Below, in pieces: positions 1-8,183 of a DNA stretch of 64,000 bases; position 1 is the first letter of the stretch, and each line of letters begins with the position of its first letter. The stretch is taken from the NCBI GenBank assembly GCA_000564995.1, contig JDFH01000014.1, positions 1 through 64,000 on the forward strand, written 5' to 3'. A program made the position numbers and the translations under genes. The notes below the pieces were generated by a model that saw nothing but the letters and a program-made list of their open reading frames with translations, searched no databases and was not told the origin of the DNA. The stretch comes from Atopobium sp. ICM42b. Lineage in GTDB: Bacteria > Actinomycetota > Coriobacteriia > Coriobacteriales > Atopobiaceae.

Positions 1-451
1 CCCGCAATTGAGCAGAATATCTGACTTAGGTGTGTTCCGTAGATACTAAATTTATCGATAGTTAAATTCCTTATATAAGTCTATTCATGTATAAGCATAT
101 TAGATGCAGTTTATGCATAGATATGCATATCAGGTAGTGTGACCGCCTAGCTGCCTGGCTATCTTGATTAAGAACATGTCGATTCTTCAGCAGAACACAA
201 GAAAGCTGTGCTATTTTGTGCGCCAGACCTAAAGCCGGCGCTAACACGCTGCAGAATCATAATCACCCGCATATGAACTGCGTCCCAAAACTTGGACATA
301 AGAAATGGGGGGGCAGTTCACTTTGAATTAGAGCGCAGTTCTCAATTGTTTTGGTAAGAATTTAGATTCTGCAAATAATTTATGATTCAGCGTATGTAAG
401 CATGCAATGAGGGTATAGTATGCCGTAGTTAACAAATTGAGGAGTATCTGT
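1..451. other. Gene-poor region, no CDS or RNA gene recognised
   Basis: No open frame here has a ribosome site or recognisable product. The stretch is AT-rich. It holds a pair of 8-bp palindromes (112-129), and the heptamer GAACTGC at 275-281 recurs inverted as GCAGTTC at 314-320 and again near 335. A G7 run sits just before the second copy. Such short inverted ends can be left by a decayed insertion sequence, but no transposase remnant is readable, so that is only a guess. GGGTATAGT at 411-419 could be a -10 region for the small gene that follows. Confidence 0.5.
112..129. repeat. Two TATGCATA palindromes spaced by one helical turn
   Basis: TATGCATA occurs at 112-119 and again at 122-129, so the two perfect 8-bp palindromes are 10 bp apart centre to centre and face the same side of the helix. 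Further GCAT-containing words lie just upstream (95-108). This arrangement suits cooperative protein binding. No gene is close enough to assign a function. Confidence 0.45.
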
Positions 452-658
452 ATGAGTCCTATTGATATTTTGATTGTCCTTATTGTCATTGCTCTTGTTG
501 CTCTTTGTGTCCGCTCTCAACTTAAGAGCGCAAAAGAGGGTTCTTGTTCTGGATGCTCTTCTTCCAGTAGCTGCGGCACTCATCATGGTGGAGATGGTCA
601 TTGCGGTGTTGCTCAGAAAATGATTTCTGACGTCGATAAGGCTTTTGACGCTCAATAG
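452..658 (+). CDS. FeoB-associated-type small Cys-rich membrane protein
   Basis: A 68-residue protein with one N-terminal membrane helix (residues about 4-22), a short basic stretch, then a Cys/Ser/His-rich segment (residues about 30-52: CSGCSSSSSCGTHHGGDGHC). This layout matches the FeoB-associated Cys-rich membrane protein family, which is usually encoded beside the ferrous iron transporter feoB. No feoB lies in this window, but it could be just upstream. The ATG at 452 is preferred over an upstream TTG at 437 because GAGGAG at 439-444 sits at the right distance. Family assignment rests on architecture; metal binding is inferred from the Cys/His cluster. Confidence 0.6.
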   Translation: MSPIDILIVLIVIALVALCVRSQLKSAKEGSCSGCSSSSSCGTHHGGDGHCGVAQKMISDVDKAFDAQ

Positions 659-783
659 CATAATTGTCACAATTTCATTAACAATTTTTACCATTCACCC
701 GGTTTCAGGGAAGTGGAAACATAGCCGTAACAAGAATGTGTCATGGTAGTTACGATTCCAGTTTTCTGACCCGGGAGGACCGT

Positions 784-2097
784 ATGAGTACGGATAAGAA
801 AATTGACTATATTCTTCGCACGGTAGAGGAACGAGACGTTCGCTACTTGCGTCTTTGTTTTACCGATGTACTCGGCGGATTAAAGGCTCTCTCCATTTCC
901 CCCGAGGAGCTAGAAGAGGCTTTTGTTGAGGGCATTGGTTTTGATGGCTCTAACGTTGACGGCTTTGCTTCCCAGGAGCAGTCCGATCTTCTCGCATTCC
1001 CTGACGCAGATACGTTCCAGATTCTTCCATGGAAGACAGATGACGGTGTAGTTGCAAACGTATTCTGCGATATTCAGACTCCTCGACGTGAGGCTTTTAC
1101 AGGCGATCCACGCCTTGTACTGAGAAATGCTTTTATTAAGGCAGAAGACCTTGGCTATGTTGCAAACGTTGGCCCTAAGCTTGAGTATTTTTATTTTGTG
1201 AGCGGGACTGAGCCAAAGCCTATTGATCAGGCTGGATACCTTGATTTGAATTCTGCTGATCTCAGCCATAGTCTTCGATACTCCACGTCTCGTGCACTTG
1301 AGAATCTTTCTATTCCTGTTCAGTATTCTTTCCATGCAGCTGGCCCTGCTCAAAACGGCGTTGAGCTCCGTTATGCAGAAGCACTAACTTGCGCGGATAA
1401 CATTGTTACTGCTCGTCTGGTTATCAGACATATTGCAACACTTCACGGTGTGTTTGCTTCGTTTATGCCAAAGCCTCTTCAGGGTGTCCCTGGCTCAGCC
1501 ATGCTTTTGAATCAGTCGCTTCTTGACCACGATGGCGAGTCTCTGTTCTGGGCTCCAAAGACTGAGAGCGAGGCCCACCTTTCTGAGCTTGCTCAACACT
1601 ACATTGCAGGTCTTATTAAGTACGCTCCCGAGTACATGCTTATTACTAACCCAACGGTTAATTCCTATAAGCGTTTTGATCGTGATGCTATTCCTGCCTA
1701 TGCAACCTGGGGTCGTAAAAACCGTTCTGCTATGGTTCGCATTCCTACGCACAAGCCAGGCAAGCACGTTGCTACCCGTGCCGAGCTGCGTATTCCTGAT
1801 CCAACTGCAAATCCTTATTTGGCTAATGCTGTCACGCTTATGGCTGGACTTAAGGGTATTGAAGAAGGCCTCTTGCTTCCTGAAGAGTTTGTAGGCGGAA
1901 ATCCTGCTGATTATGGCGAGAAACTCCCCACAAATCTTGGAGAGGCACTTGAGCGCTTCAAGCAGTCAGAGCTTCTTAAAGATGTTCTTGGTGAGCATAT
2001 CTTCTCGTATCTGTGTGAGCGCAAAGCAGAGGAGTGGCGTGAGTTCTGCCTTACCGTCACTGACTGGGATACCCAGAAATACTACGCTGGTTGCTAA
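784..2097 (+). CDS. Glutamine synthetase-like protein with eroded active site
   Basis: 437 residues, the length of a type I-alpha glutamine synthetase, with the beta-grasp N-terminal domain (GFDGSN at 52-57 retained) and the full catalytic barrel. Aligned by eye to Bacillus and Salmonella GlnA, several catalytic positions differ. The Glu129 equivalent is Lys132, Glu212 is Ala185, Glu220 is Gly192 and metal ligand His269 is Leu241 (GSAMLLNQSL instead of GSGMHxNxSL). The Glu327 flap is rewritten (KRFDRDAIP instead of KRLVPGYEAP). Glu131 (E134), Glu357 (E334), Arg359 (R336) and the NRS..RIP loop are kept. ATP-dependent glutamine synthesis is therefore doubtful. It may be a pseudoenzyme, an amino acid sensor or a ligase with different chemistry. 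The start at 784 follows GGGAGG at 773-778. It precedes an amino acid transporter and a GlnR-like regulator. Confidence 0.8.
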   Translation: MSTDKKIDYILRTVEERDVRYLRLCFTDVLGGLKALSISPEELEEAFVEGIGFDGSNVDGFASQEQSDLLAFPDADTFQILPWKTDDGVVANVFCDIQTPRREAFTGDPRLVLRNAFIKAEDLGYVANVGPKLEYFYFVSGTEPKPIDQAGYLDLNSADLSHSLRYSTSRALENLSIPVQYSFHAAGPAQNGVELRYAEALTCADNIVTARLVIRHIATLHGVFASFMPKPLQGVPGSAMLLNQSLLDHDGESLFWAPKTESEAHLSELAQHYIAGLIKYAPEYMLITNPTVNSYKRFDRDAIPAYATWGRKNRSAMVRIPTHKPGKHVATRAELRIPDPTANPYLANAVTLMAGLKGIEEGLLLPEEFVGGNPADYGEKLPTNLGEALERFKQSELLKDVLGEHIFSYLCERKAEEWREFCLTVTDWDTQKYYAGC

Positions 2098-2131
2098 GCA
2101 ACTATTCTGCTTGCGTTTATATGTACCTTTG

Positions 2132-2162
2132 AACCCTGCTCTGATTTATTCAGAGCAGGGTT
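2132..2162 (+). terminator. Hairpin terminator after the GS-like gene
   Basis: A perfect 13-bp stem (AACCCTGCTCTGA against TCAGAGCAGGGTT) closes a 5-nt loop 34 bases after the stop codon. The following T-run is short (TTATTTG), so termination may be incomplete. Confidence 0.75.
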
Positions 2163-2266
2163 ATTTGACGAGAAACCCGTGTTTCACGCAAAGAATGTAG
2201 CCTTCTTATTCGAATTGTTACCGTTTTATGAACTGAAAAAATTACTTTTACCTGGTCTTTATTGGA

Positions 2267-2289
2267 TAGAATGACTAAATAGTAGTCAT
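2267..2289 (+). promoter_or_regulatory. Candidate -10 overlapped by an operator-like dyad
   Basis: In the 336-bp gap before the solute-binding protein gene, a TAGAAT hexamer (2267-2272) is overlapped by the dyad ATGACTA-N5-TAGTCAT (2271-2289). A second possible -10, TATAAT, lies at 2382-2387. Neither has a convincing -35. A regulator binding the dyad would block the first promoter; which regulator is unknown. Confidence 0.35.
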
Positions 2290-2433
2290 TTATGCAAAGA
2301 AGTTGTTCTTCTCGTCATTTTTATGCAATAAAAACGAGAAATATGATGAAAATTATAAGTAGATTTTTCATATTTGCTTCCTATAATTCATTCCAATGAA
2401 TTTCAGCTCAGATTTATTCAGGAAGAGGCAAAT

Positions 2434-3285
2434 ATGAAATCGTCACTGGTTACTACCGTTAAAAAGAATGCCCTAAAGGGCGTAGCTGCTGTTTTTATGG
2501 CATGTGCACTTGTTGGTCTTATGGCTTGCTCGTCATCTAAGCAAGAAAATGCGCAACAGGGTACTACTTCATCCTCTGATTCAAGCTATACGCTGGTAAC
2601 TAAGGGCCATCTGACTGTTGTTGCAGAGCTTGGTTTCCAGCCTTTTGAGTACTTTGAAGGTAACTCAACCACTCCTGTTGGTTTTGACGTTGATCTTATT
2701 ACCGAGATTGCAAAAAGACTCAATCTTGAGGTTACGTACCTGCCAAATCAGAAGTTTGACACTCTTGTTCCAACTATTAAGCAGGGTGGCAAAGCAGACG
2801 TTGCTATCGCAGGCATTACCATTACTGACGAGCGCTCTCAGGAGGTAGACTTCACTACTTCTTACCTCGACTCCAATCAGTCCTTGGTTGTTAAGTCAGG
2901 CAGCACCGAGACCGAGCAGACGCTCAACGACGCCTCTAAGAAGGTTGTTGTTCAGACAGGTACTTCCGGCGAGGATTGGGCAAAGGAGAATCTTCCAAAG
3001 GCAACTATCGTTTCTGTCGACGATGTTGCTGCAGCAATGGCAGGAGTCCAGACTGGTTTGTACGATGCTATGGTCATTGACTTGCCTGTTGCTTCCAATC
3101 TGATTAGCACTTCATATTCTGATCTGACTATTGCAAAAGAAATTCCAACAGGTGAGCAGTACGGCATTGTAGTTTCCAAGGACAATCCTGCGCTGACCGA
3201 GGCAATCAACAAGGTTCTTGCAGACATGGAGAAGGACGGCACTATGACTGCTCTCAAGACCAAATGGTTTGGCTCTAACATCTAG
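2434..3285 (+). CDS. Polar amino acid ABC transporter, substrate-binding lipoprotein
   Basis: 283 residues. A signal peptide ends in the lipobox LMAC (Cys at about residue 32), followed by a Ser/Gln-rich linker and a family 3 solute-binding domain. Typical blocks are visible: GFQPFEYFEG near the start, GFDVDLITEIAKRL, ADVAIAGITITDERSQEVDFTTSY and the C-terminal KTKWFG. The start at 2434 follows AGGAAGAGG; an upstream in-frame ATG at 2374 has no ribosome site. With the next two genes it forms a complete importer. Glutamine, glutamate or another polar amino acid is likely given the GS-like neighbour, but the sequence alone does not fix the ligand. Confidence 0.85.
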   Translation: MKSSLVTTVKKNALKGVAAVFMACALVGLMACSSSKQENAQQGTTSSSDSSYTLVTKGHLTVVAELGFQPFEYFEGNSTTPVGFDVDLITEIAKRLNLEVTYLPNQKFDTLVPTIKQGGKADVAIAGITITDERSQEVDFTTSYLDSNQSLVVKSGSTETEQTLNDASKKVVVQTGTSGEDWAKENLPKATIVSVDDVAAAMAGVQTGLYDAMVIDLPVASNLISTSYSDLTIAKEIPTGEQYGIVVSKDNPALTEAINKVLADMEKDGTMTALKTKWFGSNI

Positions 3286-3303
3286 TTTTACCAGCTCAGC
3301 AAA

Positions 3304-3335
3304 AGTGCTTGAAGTCAGATTTGGCTTCAAGCACT
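3304..3335 (+). terminator. Intra-operon hairpin
   Basis: AGTGCTTGAAG pairs perfectly with CTTCAAGCACT around a 10-nt loop, 18 bases after the binding-protein stop. No strong T-run follows. It probably stabilises the abundant binding-protein message or partly terminates before the permease gene, a common way to make more binding protein than permease. Confidence 0.65.
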
Positions 3336-3384
3336 CACTGTTTTCATCAGGATTTATCGCAACTAAGCTCTAAAGGAGTATCAC

Positions 3385-4815
3385 GTGATTGCACTTTTGC
3401 ACAAAACTATGTCAGGACAGCAACTGTCCTTGTGCATGTCATCTGCGAGTTTCAAAGCTGAATCTGCACCTCAGAGTACGGCTTATAATTCAGCTAAGTC
3501 AAAGCTCTCGCATAATCGTGCGTACTCCTCACTGCTTGTAGTTCTTCTCGCTACGCTTCTTTTGAGTGGGCTGTTCTTTATGTCTCTGAGCGTGTTTTCT
3601 GTTCAGGGTGCGTTTGCTCTCACCACAAATAAGGCAACAACTAAGTCAAATCAGACAGAAGGCAATGGCGTTATCGGTGGCAAAGAGACTCGTTTAACCT
3701 GGGAGGGAACAGTTGAGGACGAGCAGGTCTTTCAGCTGACTTTGCAGCTTCCTGAGGGCTCCGATCTGCAGAGCGCAACTACTAAGGTGACCGTTCTCTC
3801 AGGTCTTACGCGCGAGAAGATCGAGGCAACTGCAAGCGTCCAGGGAACGCAGGTTGTGATCTCTTTTGCAACACCCGTGGACGCTCAAAAGCTGATTCGT
3901 GTAGAGATTTCCGGCATGAAGTTTCCTGCTGACGGCGGTTCGTACACTGTTGAGGGAACATATACCACTGAGCAGGGAACTCAAAAGCTTGCTTCTTCTC
4001 CTGAAATCACCATTATTCCTAACACACCTGTTCAGGCTCTGGTGAATTGGCTTGATGCTCAGCCTTGGGTTGAAGCGTGGAATTCCAACCACTTTTTGGG
4101 CATGTTCTTAAAGCCACAACTGATTGTCTCTTCAGTGGTGATGCTTTTTCCTGGATGGCTGGTTTGTCTTGCAATTGTAATTTGCGCTTATCCTGTAGCT
4201 ATTGTGCTGGGAATGGGCTTTGCGCTGCTGAAGATTTCCAAGAATCCGCTCCTGCGTGCACTTGCGGTGGTATATATCAATTTGTTGCGTGGAACCCCAT
4301 TCTTCCTGCAGATTTATATTCTGTTCTTTGGTCTTCCTATGTTAAATATTAATCTGGACACCAATTTGCTTGGCTTTATTGTGGTTGCTATCAATTCTTC
4401 TGCGTATCTTTCAGAGATTTTCCGCGCGGGCATTCAATCAATTCCGCAGGGTCAGTATGAGGCAGCAAGCTCTCTTGGTATGAATCGTTTACAGACCATG
4501 ACGTTTATTATCATTCCTCAAACTATTCGCCGGGTTATTCCGCCTCTTACCAGCGACTTTATTACTTCCTACAAAGATACCTCGCTGCTTTCTTCTGTAG
4601 GTGTTATGGAGCTGATGATGTTTGCTAAAAACCTCACCACCTCAACGGGAAACATGACGCCATATATGACGGCCGCTCTGTTCTATTTGGCAATTACCTT
4701 GCCACTTATTAAGGTAGTTGGCACTATCGAGAAACGCATGGAGCAGTCAGAAACTGGTAAAACAGCAATCGTCGCAGCTAGTAAGACCCAAGCTCTTTCT
4801 AAGGAGGGAAACTAA
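3385..4815 (+). CDS. Amino acid ABC permease with fused extracytoplasmic domain
   Basis: 476 residues, about twice the usual permease length. A hydrophobic signal or anchor (about 46-76) is followed by a roughly 120-residue beta-rich, Thr/Val/Glu-rich domain (about 95-215) predicted outside the cell. A His/Glu/Gln-type permease domain then begins near residue 245, with its conserved loop visible ([22 protein letters not shown]). The extra domain does not look like a solute-binding domain, so this differs from the known GlnPH-type fusions; its role is unknown. GTG start at 3385 with AAGGAG at 3374-3379. It overlaps the ATPase start by one base. Confidence 0.8.
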   Translation: MIALLHKTMSGQQLSLCMSSASFKAESAPQSTAYNSAKSKLSHNRAYSSLLVVLLATLLLSGLFFMSLSVFSVQGAFALTTNKATTKSNQTEGNGVIGGKETRLTWEGTVEDEQVFQLTLQLPEGSDLQSATTKVTVLSGLTREKIEATASVQGTQVVISFATPVDAQKLIRVEISGMKFPADGGSYTVEGTYTTEQGTQKLASSPEITIIPNTPVQALVNWLDAQPWVEAWNSNHFLGMFLKPQLIVSSVVMLFPGWLVCLAIVICAYPVAIVLGMGFALLKISKNPLLRALAVVYINLLRGTPFFLQIYILFFGLPMLNINLDTNLLGFIVVAINSSAYLSEIFRAGIQSIPQGQYEAASSLGMNRLQTMTFIIIPQTIRRVIPPLTSDFITSYKDTSLLSSVGVMELMMFAKNLTTSTGNMTPYMTAALFYLAITLPLIKVVGTIEKRMEQSETGKTAIVAASKTQALSKEGN

Positions 4816-5675
4816 TGTCTTTCTTTTCTTTCAAAAAGAAGTCGAACACAGAACAACCTGCCTTGGATGCTGAAGTTGCTGCACAAGAGGCATTTGAGCG
4901 CGATAAGCCGCTTACTAACCATGCTTTCGAGTCAGGTGAACATCCTATTGTTCGTATTGAGCACCTCAATAAGTCGTTTGGATCAACGCATGTCTTAATT
5001 GACGTTAATCTGACTGTCTGGCCAGGTGAAGTTGTGGTTGTGCTTGGTCCTTCGGGCTCTGGTAAGTCCACCATGCTTCGTTGTATCAATCTACTGGAGA
5101 CTCCTTCTGCAGGTCATATTCTTATTGAAGATCAAGAGATTACGGGCACAAACGAGGCAGAGGTCAACGCCCTTCGTAGAGATGTCGGAATGGTCTTTCA
5201 GCAATTCAATCTGTTTGGTCATTTAACGGTCAAAGAGAACGTAATGATTGGTCAGAGTAAGGTTCTAGGAAAGTCAAAAGAGGAGGCAGAGGCAGAGGCG
5301 CTAAAGCAGCTGGAGGCTGTTGGTCTTGCCGATAGAGCAGACTTCAAGCCTGGTGCGCTTTCCGGTGGACAGCAGCAGCGTGTTGCAATCGCTCGCGCCG
5401 TTGCTATGCATCCAAATGTACTTCTGTTTGATGAGCCTACTTCCGCGCTTGACCCCGAGCTTGTTCGTGGTGTTTTGGATGTTATGCGTGATCTGGCAAA
5501 GAACTCTGGTATGACCATGATTGTGGTAACGCACGAGATGAGTTTTGCAAAAGACGTGGCAGATCGCGTGGTCTTTATGGAAGGAGGAGTGGTAGTTGAG
5601 CAAGGTACTCCTGATGTCATTTTCAACAATCCACAAAACCCTCGAACAGCTGAGTTCATTGGCGCTCTTGCGTAA
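4815..5675 (+). CDS. Polar amino acid ABC transporter ATPase
   Basis: 286 residues. Walker [11 protein letters not shown]-loop FQQFNLFGH, signature LSGGQQQR, Walker [15 protein letters not shown] and switch His in VVTHEMSFA are all intact, as in the GlnQ/HisP family. About 45 charged residues precede the domain, an unusually long N-terminal extension. ATG at 4815 shares its A with the permease stop (TAATG), so translation is coupled; AAGGAGG lies at 4801-4807. It powers uptake through the permease encoded just before it. Confidence 0.9.
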   Translation: MSFFSFKKKSNTEQPALDAEVAAQEAFERDKPLTNHAFESGEHPIVRIEHLNKSFGSTHVLIDVNLTVWPGEVVVVLGPSGSGKSTMLRCINLLETPSAGHILIEDQEITGTNEAEVNALRRDVGMVFQQFNLFGHLTVKENVMIGQSKVLGKSKEEAEAEALKQLEAVGLADRADFKPGALSGGQQQRVAIARAVAMHPNVLLFDEPTSALDPELVRGVLDVMRDLAKNSGMTMIVVTHEMSFAKDVADRVVFMEGGVVVEQGTPDVIFNNPQNPRTAEFIGALA

Positions 5676-5721
5676 AACCCATACTTTTTAGAATTAATAC
5701 GCAAACGTAAAAAAATATTTT

Positions 5722-5745
5722 AGGGCGAGAAAATCTTCTCGCCCT
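5722..5745 (+). terminator. Terminator built from an inverted TTCTCGCC pair
   Basis: AGGGCGAGAA pairs with TTCTCGCCCT around the loop AATC, 46 bases after the ATPase stop. The stem is exactly the window-wide octamer GGCGAGAA and its complement separated by 4 bp. There is little T-run downstream (AATTG). Confidence 0.65.
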
Positions 5746-5829
5746 AATTGCAGATAATGAGGTATATCTGCTCTTTATTCGCAGCTTGTGGTATGCTTTA
5801 TAAGATTAAGCTTATCCTAGGGGGAATCG

Positions 5830-6504
5830 ATGCATCACAAGAATATTCTTCTTGTATCTGCAACGACACGCTTACATGAACGTATGCGTGAACTTTCGCA
5901 TGTCATTGATGTGTCTATTGCTCTTGCAAATGCAGCCTCATTTTCTCAGGCTGCGGCTTCTGGTCACACGTTTGACCTTATCATTCTTGATCAAAAAGAA
6001 CTTTCCCAGGATGTTATCAGCACGGTTGAGAATTATTCTGCGCAAAATGGAGGAATTGCTCGTCTGTTTGTTGCTGACCTTGATAATCTTTCTAAGTTTG
6101 TTCTGCCTGTTCAGGGCAAGAGCGATTTTATTTTGTCTACTGCAACTATCCAGGAGTTTAGCCTTAGGTGCTCGCTGCTTTTGTGGCCAGGTACCGAGAG
6201 CACTTCTAGAGATTTGGTTATTGTTGACAACATAAAGATTAACCTGGCAACGTATCAGGTTTATATTGATGAATCTCCTGTTGATCTTACGTATATGGAG
6301 TATCTGCTGCTGTCATTCTTGGCAACCCATCCGTCTCGTGCATACTCACGTGAGGCTCTTTTGCAGCGCGTTTGGGGCTTTGAATACTGCGGCGGTACCA
6401 GAACAGTTGACGTTCACGTAAGGCGTGTTCGCTCAAAGATTGGTCCTCAAGCAGCCGCTCATCTTGAGACGGTTCGTGGTGTAGGCTATCTGTTTAGAGC
6501 ATAA
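5830..6504 (+). CDS. Orphan OmpR-family regulator, GlnR-like
   Basis: 224 residues. The N-terminal half (1-120) has a receiver-like fold pattern, but the usual acidic pair is missing (ILLVSA). One Asp remains in LIILDQK, so phosphorylation is doubtful. The C-terminal winged helix (about 135-224) contains LTYMEYLLLSFLATHPSR, VWGFEYCGGTRTVDVHVRR and TVRGVGYLFRA, very close to actinobacterial GlnR, an orphan nitrogen regulator with an atypical receiver. No histidine kinase is nearby. Its position beside the GS-like gene and amino acid transporter supports a role in nitrogen control, which is an inference. The start follows a G5 run at 5820-5824. Confidence 0.7.
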   Translation: MHHKNILLVSATTRLHERMRELSHVIDVSIALANAASFSQAAASGHTFDLIILDQKELSQDVISTVENYSAQNGGIARLFVADLDNLSKFVLPVQGKSDFILSTATIQEFSLRCSLLLWPGTESTSRDLVIVDNIKINLATYQVYIDESPVDLTYMEYLLLSFLATHPSRAYSREALLQRVWGFEYCGGTRTVDVHVRRVRSKIGPQAAAHLETVRGVGYLFRA

Positions 6505-6572
6505 TCGCAGGTACAGACTGTATTTAATGGGATCTGCAAACTTCTTACTTACGAGCAGGACTCCCGTGCGTC

Positions 6573-6589
6573 TTTCTCATAATGAGAAA
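6573..6589. promoter_or_regulatory. Perfect 17-bp palindrome upstream of htrA
   Basis: TTTCTCAT-A-ATGAGAAA is a perfect palindrome around a single central base, immediately upstream of a conserved promoter-like element (6589-6619). Its form is that of a dimeric repressor or activator site; the cognate regulator is unknown. Confidence 0.45.
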
Positions 6590-6619
6590 CGAATTTTTGT
6601 CCGGTATAACGGGTAGAAT
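6589..6619 (+). promoter_or_regulatory. Promoter-like element shared with the dgt upstream region
   Basis: ACGAATTTTTGTCCGGT at 6589-6605 continues to a TAGAAT -10-like hexamer at 6614-6619. The same element, 19 of 22 positions identical over 6589-6610, lies before the dGTPase gene at 23439-23460, again 3 bases before a TACACT hexamer. This suggests one promoter class or one regulator controlling both genes. Confidence 0.45.
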
Positions 6620-6700
6620 ACACATATTGAAAAATTGATGTTTAGCGCAGAATTATTTGCGTTAGTTGTTTGCATCAAAGTGATGTTAAGGAGGATGTCT

Positions 6701-8122
6701 ATGGAGAACCAAGCGCATGGTTTAACCACAGATTCCACTGTAAATAAGCGTTTCTCGCCAGTTGAGCAGGCTGGATTTATGTCTATGTTCAAAAGTTCAA
6801 GTGTAAAAAGAACGGCCTGTGCAATTGCTTTTGCCGTTGCTTGTGTTCCTACCATTGCTTTGGGAGAGGGAATCTCTAAGCTTCCTGCAGTATCTGGTCA
6901 GGCAACTATTTCTCAAGCAGCGACGTCTCGTCCTGCTGCAGAACCAACTGATACTAAGACGGCAGAAACGGTAGCTTCTAAGGTTTTGCCTTCGGTTGTG
7001 TCGGTTAAGGCTACCAGTGATTCATCAGGCTCAACCGGTTCTGGCGTTGTATTGAACACAAATGGAGACATTCTTACTAATTACCACGTCATTGAGGGTA
7101 TGGATACGTTCTCTATCTCCGTTAACGATAAAGAGTATGAGTGTACTGTTGTAGGAACAGATCCAACCTCTGACCTTGCTGTTCTTCATGCTGACCTTAA
7201 GGGAGATAGCCTAACTCCAATTGAGATTGGTAATTCCGATAACTTAGCTCCTGGTAGTTGGGTTATGAGTGTTGGTAGTCCATTTGGTCTTGATCACTCT
7301 GTTTCTGCAGGTATCGTGTCTGCTCTTTCTCGTGGAGATATGCTTGAGACCGAGGGTGGAGAAACCACTATTTATGCAAACCTCATCCAGGTTGATGCAG
7401 CTATTAACCCAGGTAATTCTGGCGGTGCTCTGGTTGACTCTAATGGTCAGCTTGTGGGTATTTGTACGTTGTTCTCGTCAGATACCAAGTCATTTGCGGG
7501 TATTGGTTTTGCAATTCCTTCTAACTATGCCATTGATATTGCAAATCAGATTCTTTCTGGCCAGCAAGTTAAGCATGCCTATATTGGTCTTTCTATGCAG
7601 ACCGTTACTCCTCGAGTTGCAAAGCGCAATGATCTCTCGGTAGATTACGGTGCGTATGTAGCAGGCCTTCTTGATGATAGTCCTGCAGAGGGTGCTGGTA
7701 TTAAAAAGGGTGATGTTATTGTCTCTATTGGTGGAGAGCGCGTAGTTTCTGCTGATGCAGCTATTATTGCCGTTCGCTCTCACAAGATTGGAGAGACCGT
7801 TCCTGTAGAAATCATGCGTGGAGAAGACCGCCTTACTATCAACGTCACGCTTGGTTCTGATGAGACGCTTTCTTCTATGAAAGAGAAAGAAAAGAACAGC
7901 AAGAACGAAACAAACAACGATACTGATGATAAGCAGGATCGTACTGAAGATGATGGTGATTCCTATAGGTATTATCGTCAGCAAAACTATTGGGAAGAGT
8001 TCTGGGATTACTTCACTAATCCTTATGGAGATAAAGACGTTGATTCCGATAATCCATTTGTGAATTTCGTAGAGAGCATTACCAATAGCATTGCAGAAGT
8101 AATCTACGGAATTTTTGGTTAA
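6701..8122 (+). CDS. htrA: HtrA/DegP-family serine protease
   Basis: 473 residues. A cytoplasmic N-terminus of about 30 residues and a signal anchor (about 35-58) precede a trypsin-like domain with the catalytic triad in LTNYHVIEG (His), SDLAVLHADL (Asp) and GNSGGAL (Ser). One PDZ domain follows (about 290-385). The unusual tail of about 85 residues is Lys/Glu then Asp/Asn/Tyr-rich (KEKEKNSKNE, YRYYRQQNYWEEFWDYF) and ends hydrophobic. It degrades or refolds damaged exported proteins at the outer face of the membrane. ATG 6701 is chosen because AAGGAGG at 6688-6694 is 6 bases away; the ATG at 6695 touches the ribosome site. Confidence 0.92.
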   Translation: MENQAHGLTTDSTVNKRFSPVEQAGFMSMFKSSSVKRTACAIAFAVACVPTIALGEGISKLPAVSGQATISQAATSRPAAEPTDTKTAETVASKVLPSVVSVKATSDSSGSTGSGVVLNTNGDILTNYHVIEGMDTFSISVNDKEYECTVVGTDPTSDLAVLHADLKGDSLTPIEIGNSDNLAPGSWVMSVGSPFGLDHSVSAGIVSALSRGDMLETEGGETTIYANLIQVDAAINPGNSGGALVDSNGQLVGICTLFSSDTKSFAGIGFAIPSNYAIDIANQILSGQQVKHAYIGLSMQTVTPRVAKRNDLSVDYGAYVAGLLDDSPAEGAGIKKGDVIVSIGGERVVSADAAIIAVRSHKIGETVPVEIMRGEDRLTINVTLGSDETLSSMKEKEKNSKNETNNDTDDKQDRTEDDGDSYRYYRQQNYWEEFWDYFTNPYGDKDVDSDNPFVNFVESITNSIAEVIYGIFG

Positions 8123-8183
8123 CACTCAGATTGCGTTTGCTGTGTTTGCGTTTGTTTGTTCTGCTATGAGTTAGGGGAGTCTT

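Noticed and set aside
1..360. Insertion sequence end or tRNA gene at the left edge
   Set aside because: There are short inverted words and a G-run, but no transposase remnant, no terminal repeat pair of usual length and no cloverleaf.
7490..8125. 211-codon minus-strand frame opposite the end of htrA
   Set aside because: It lies antisense to the PDZ and tail of htrA, and the protein shows no known motif.
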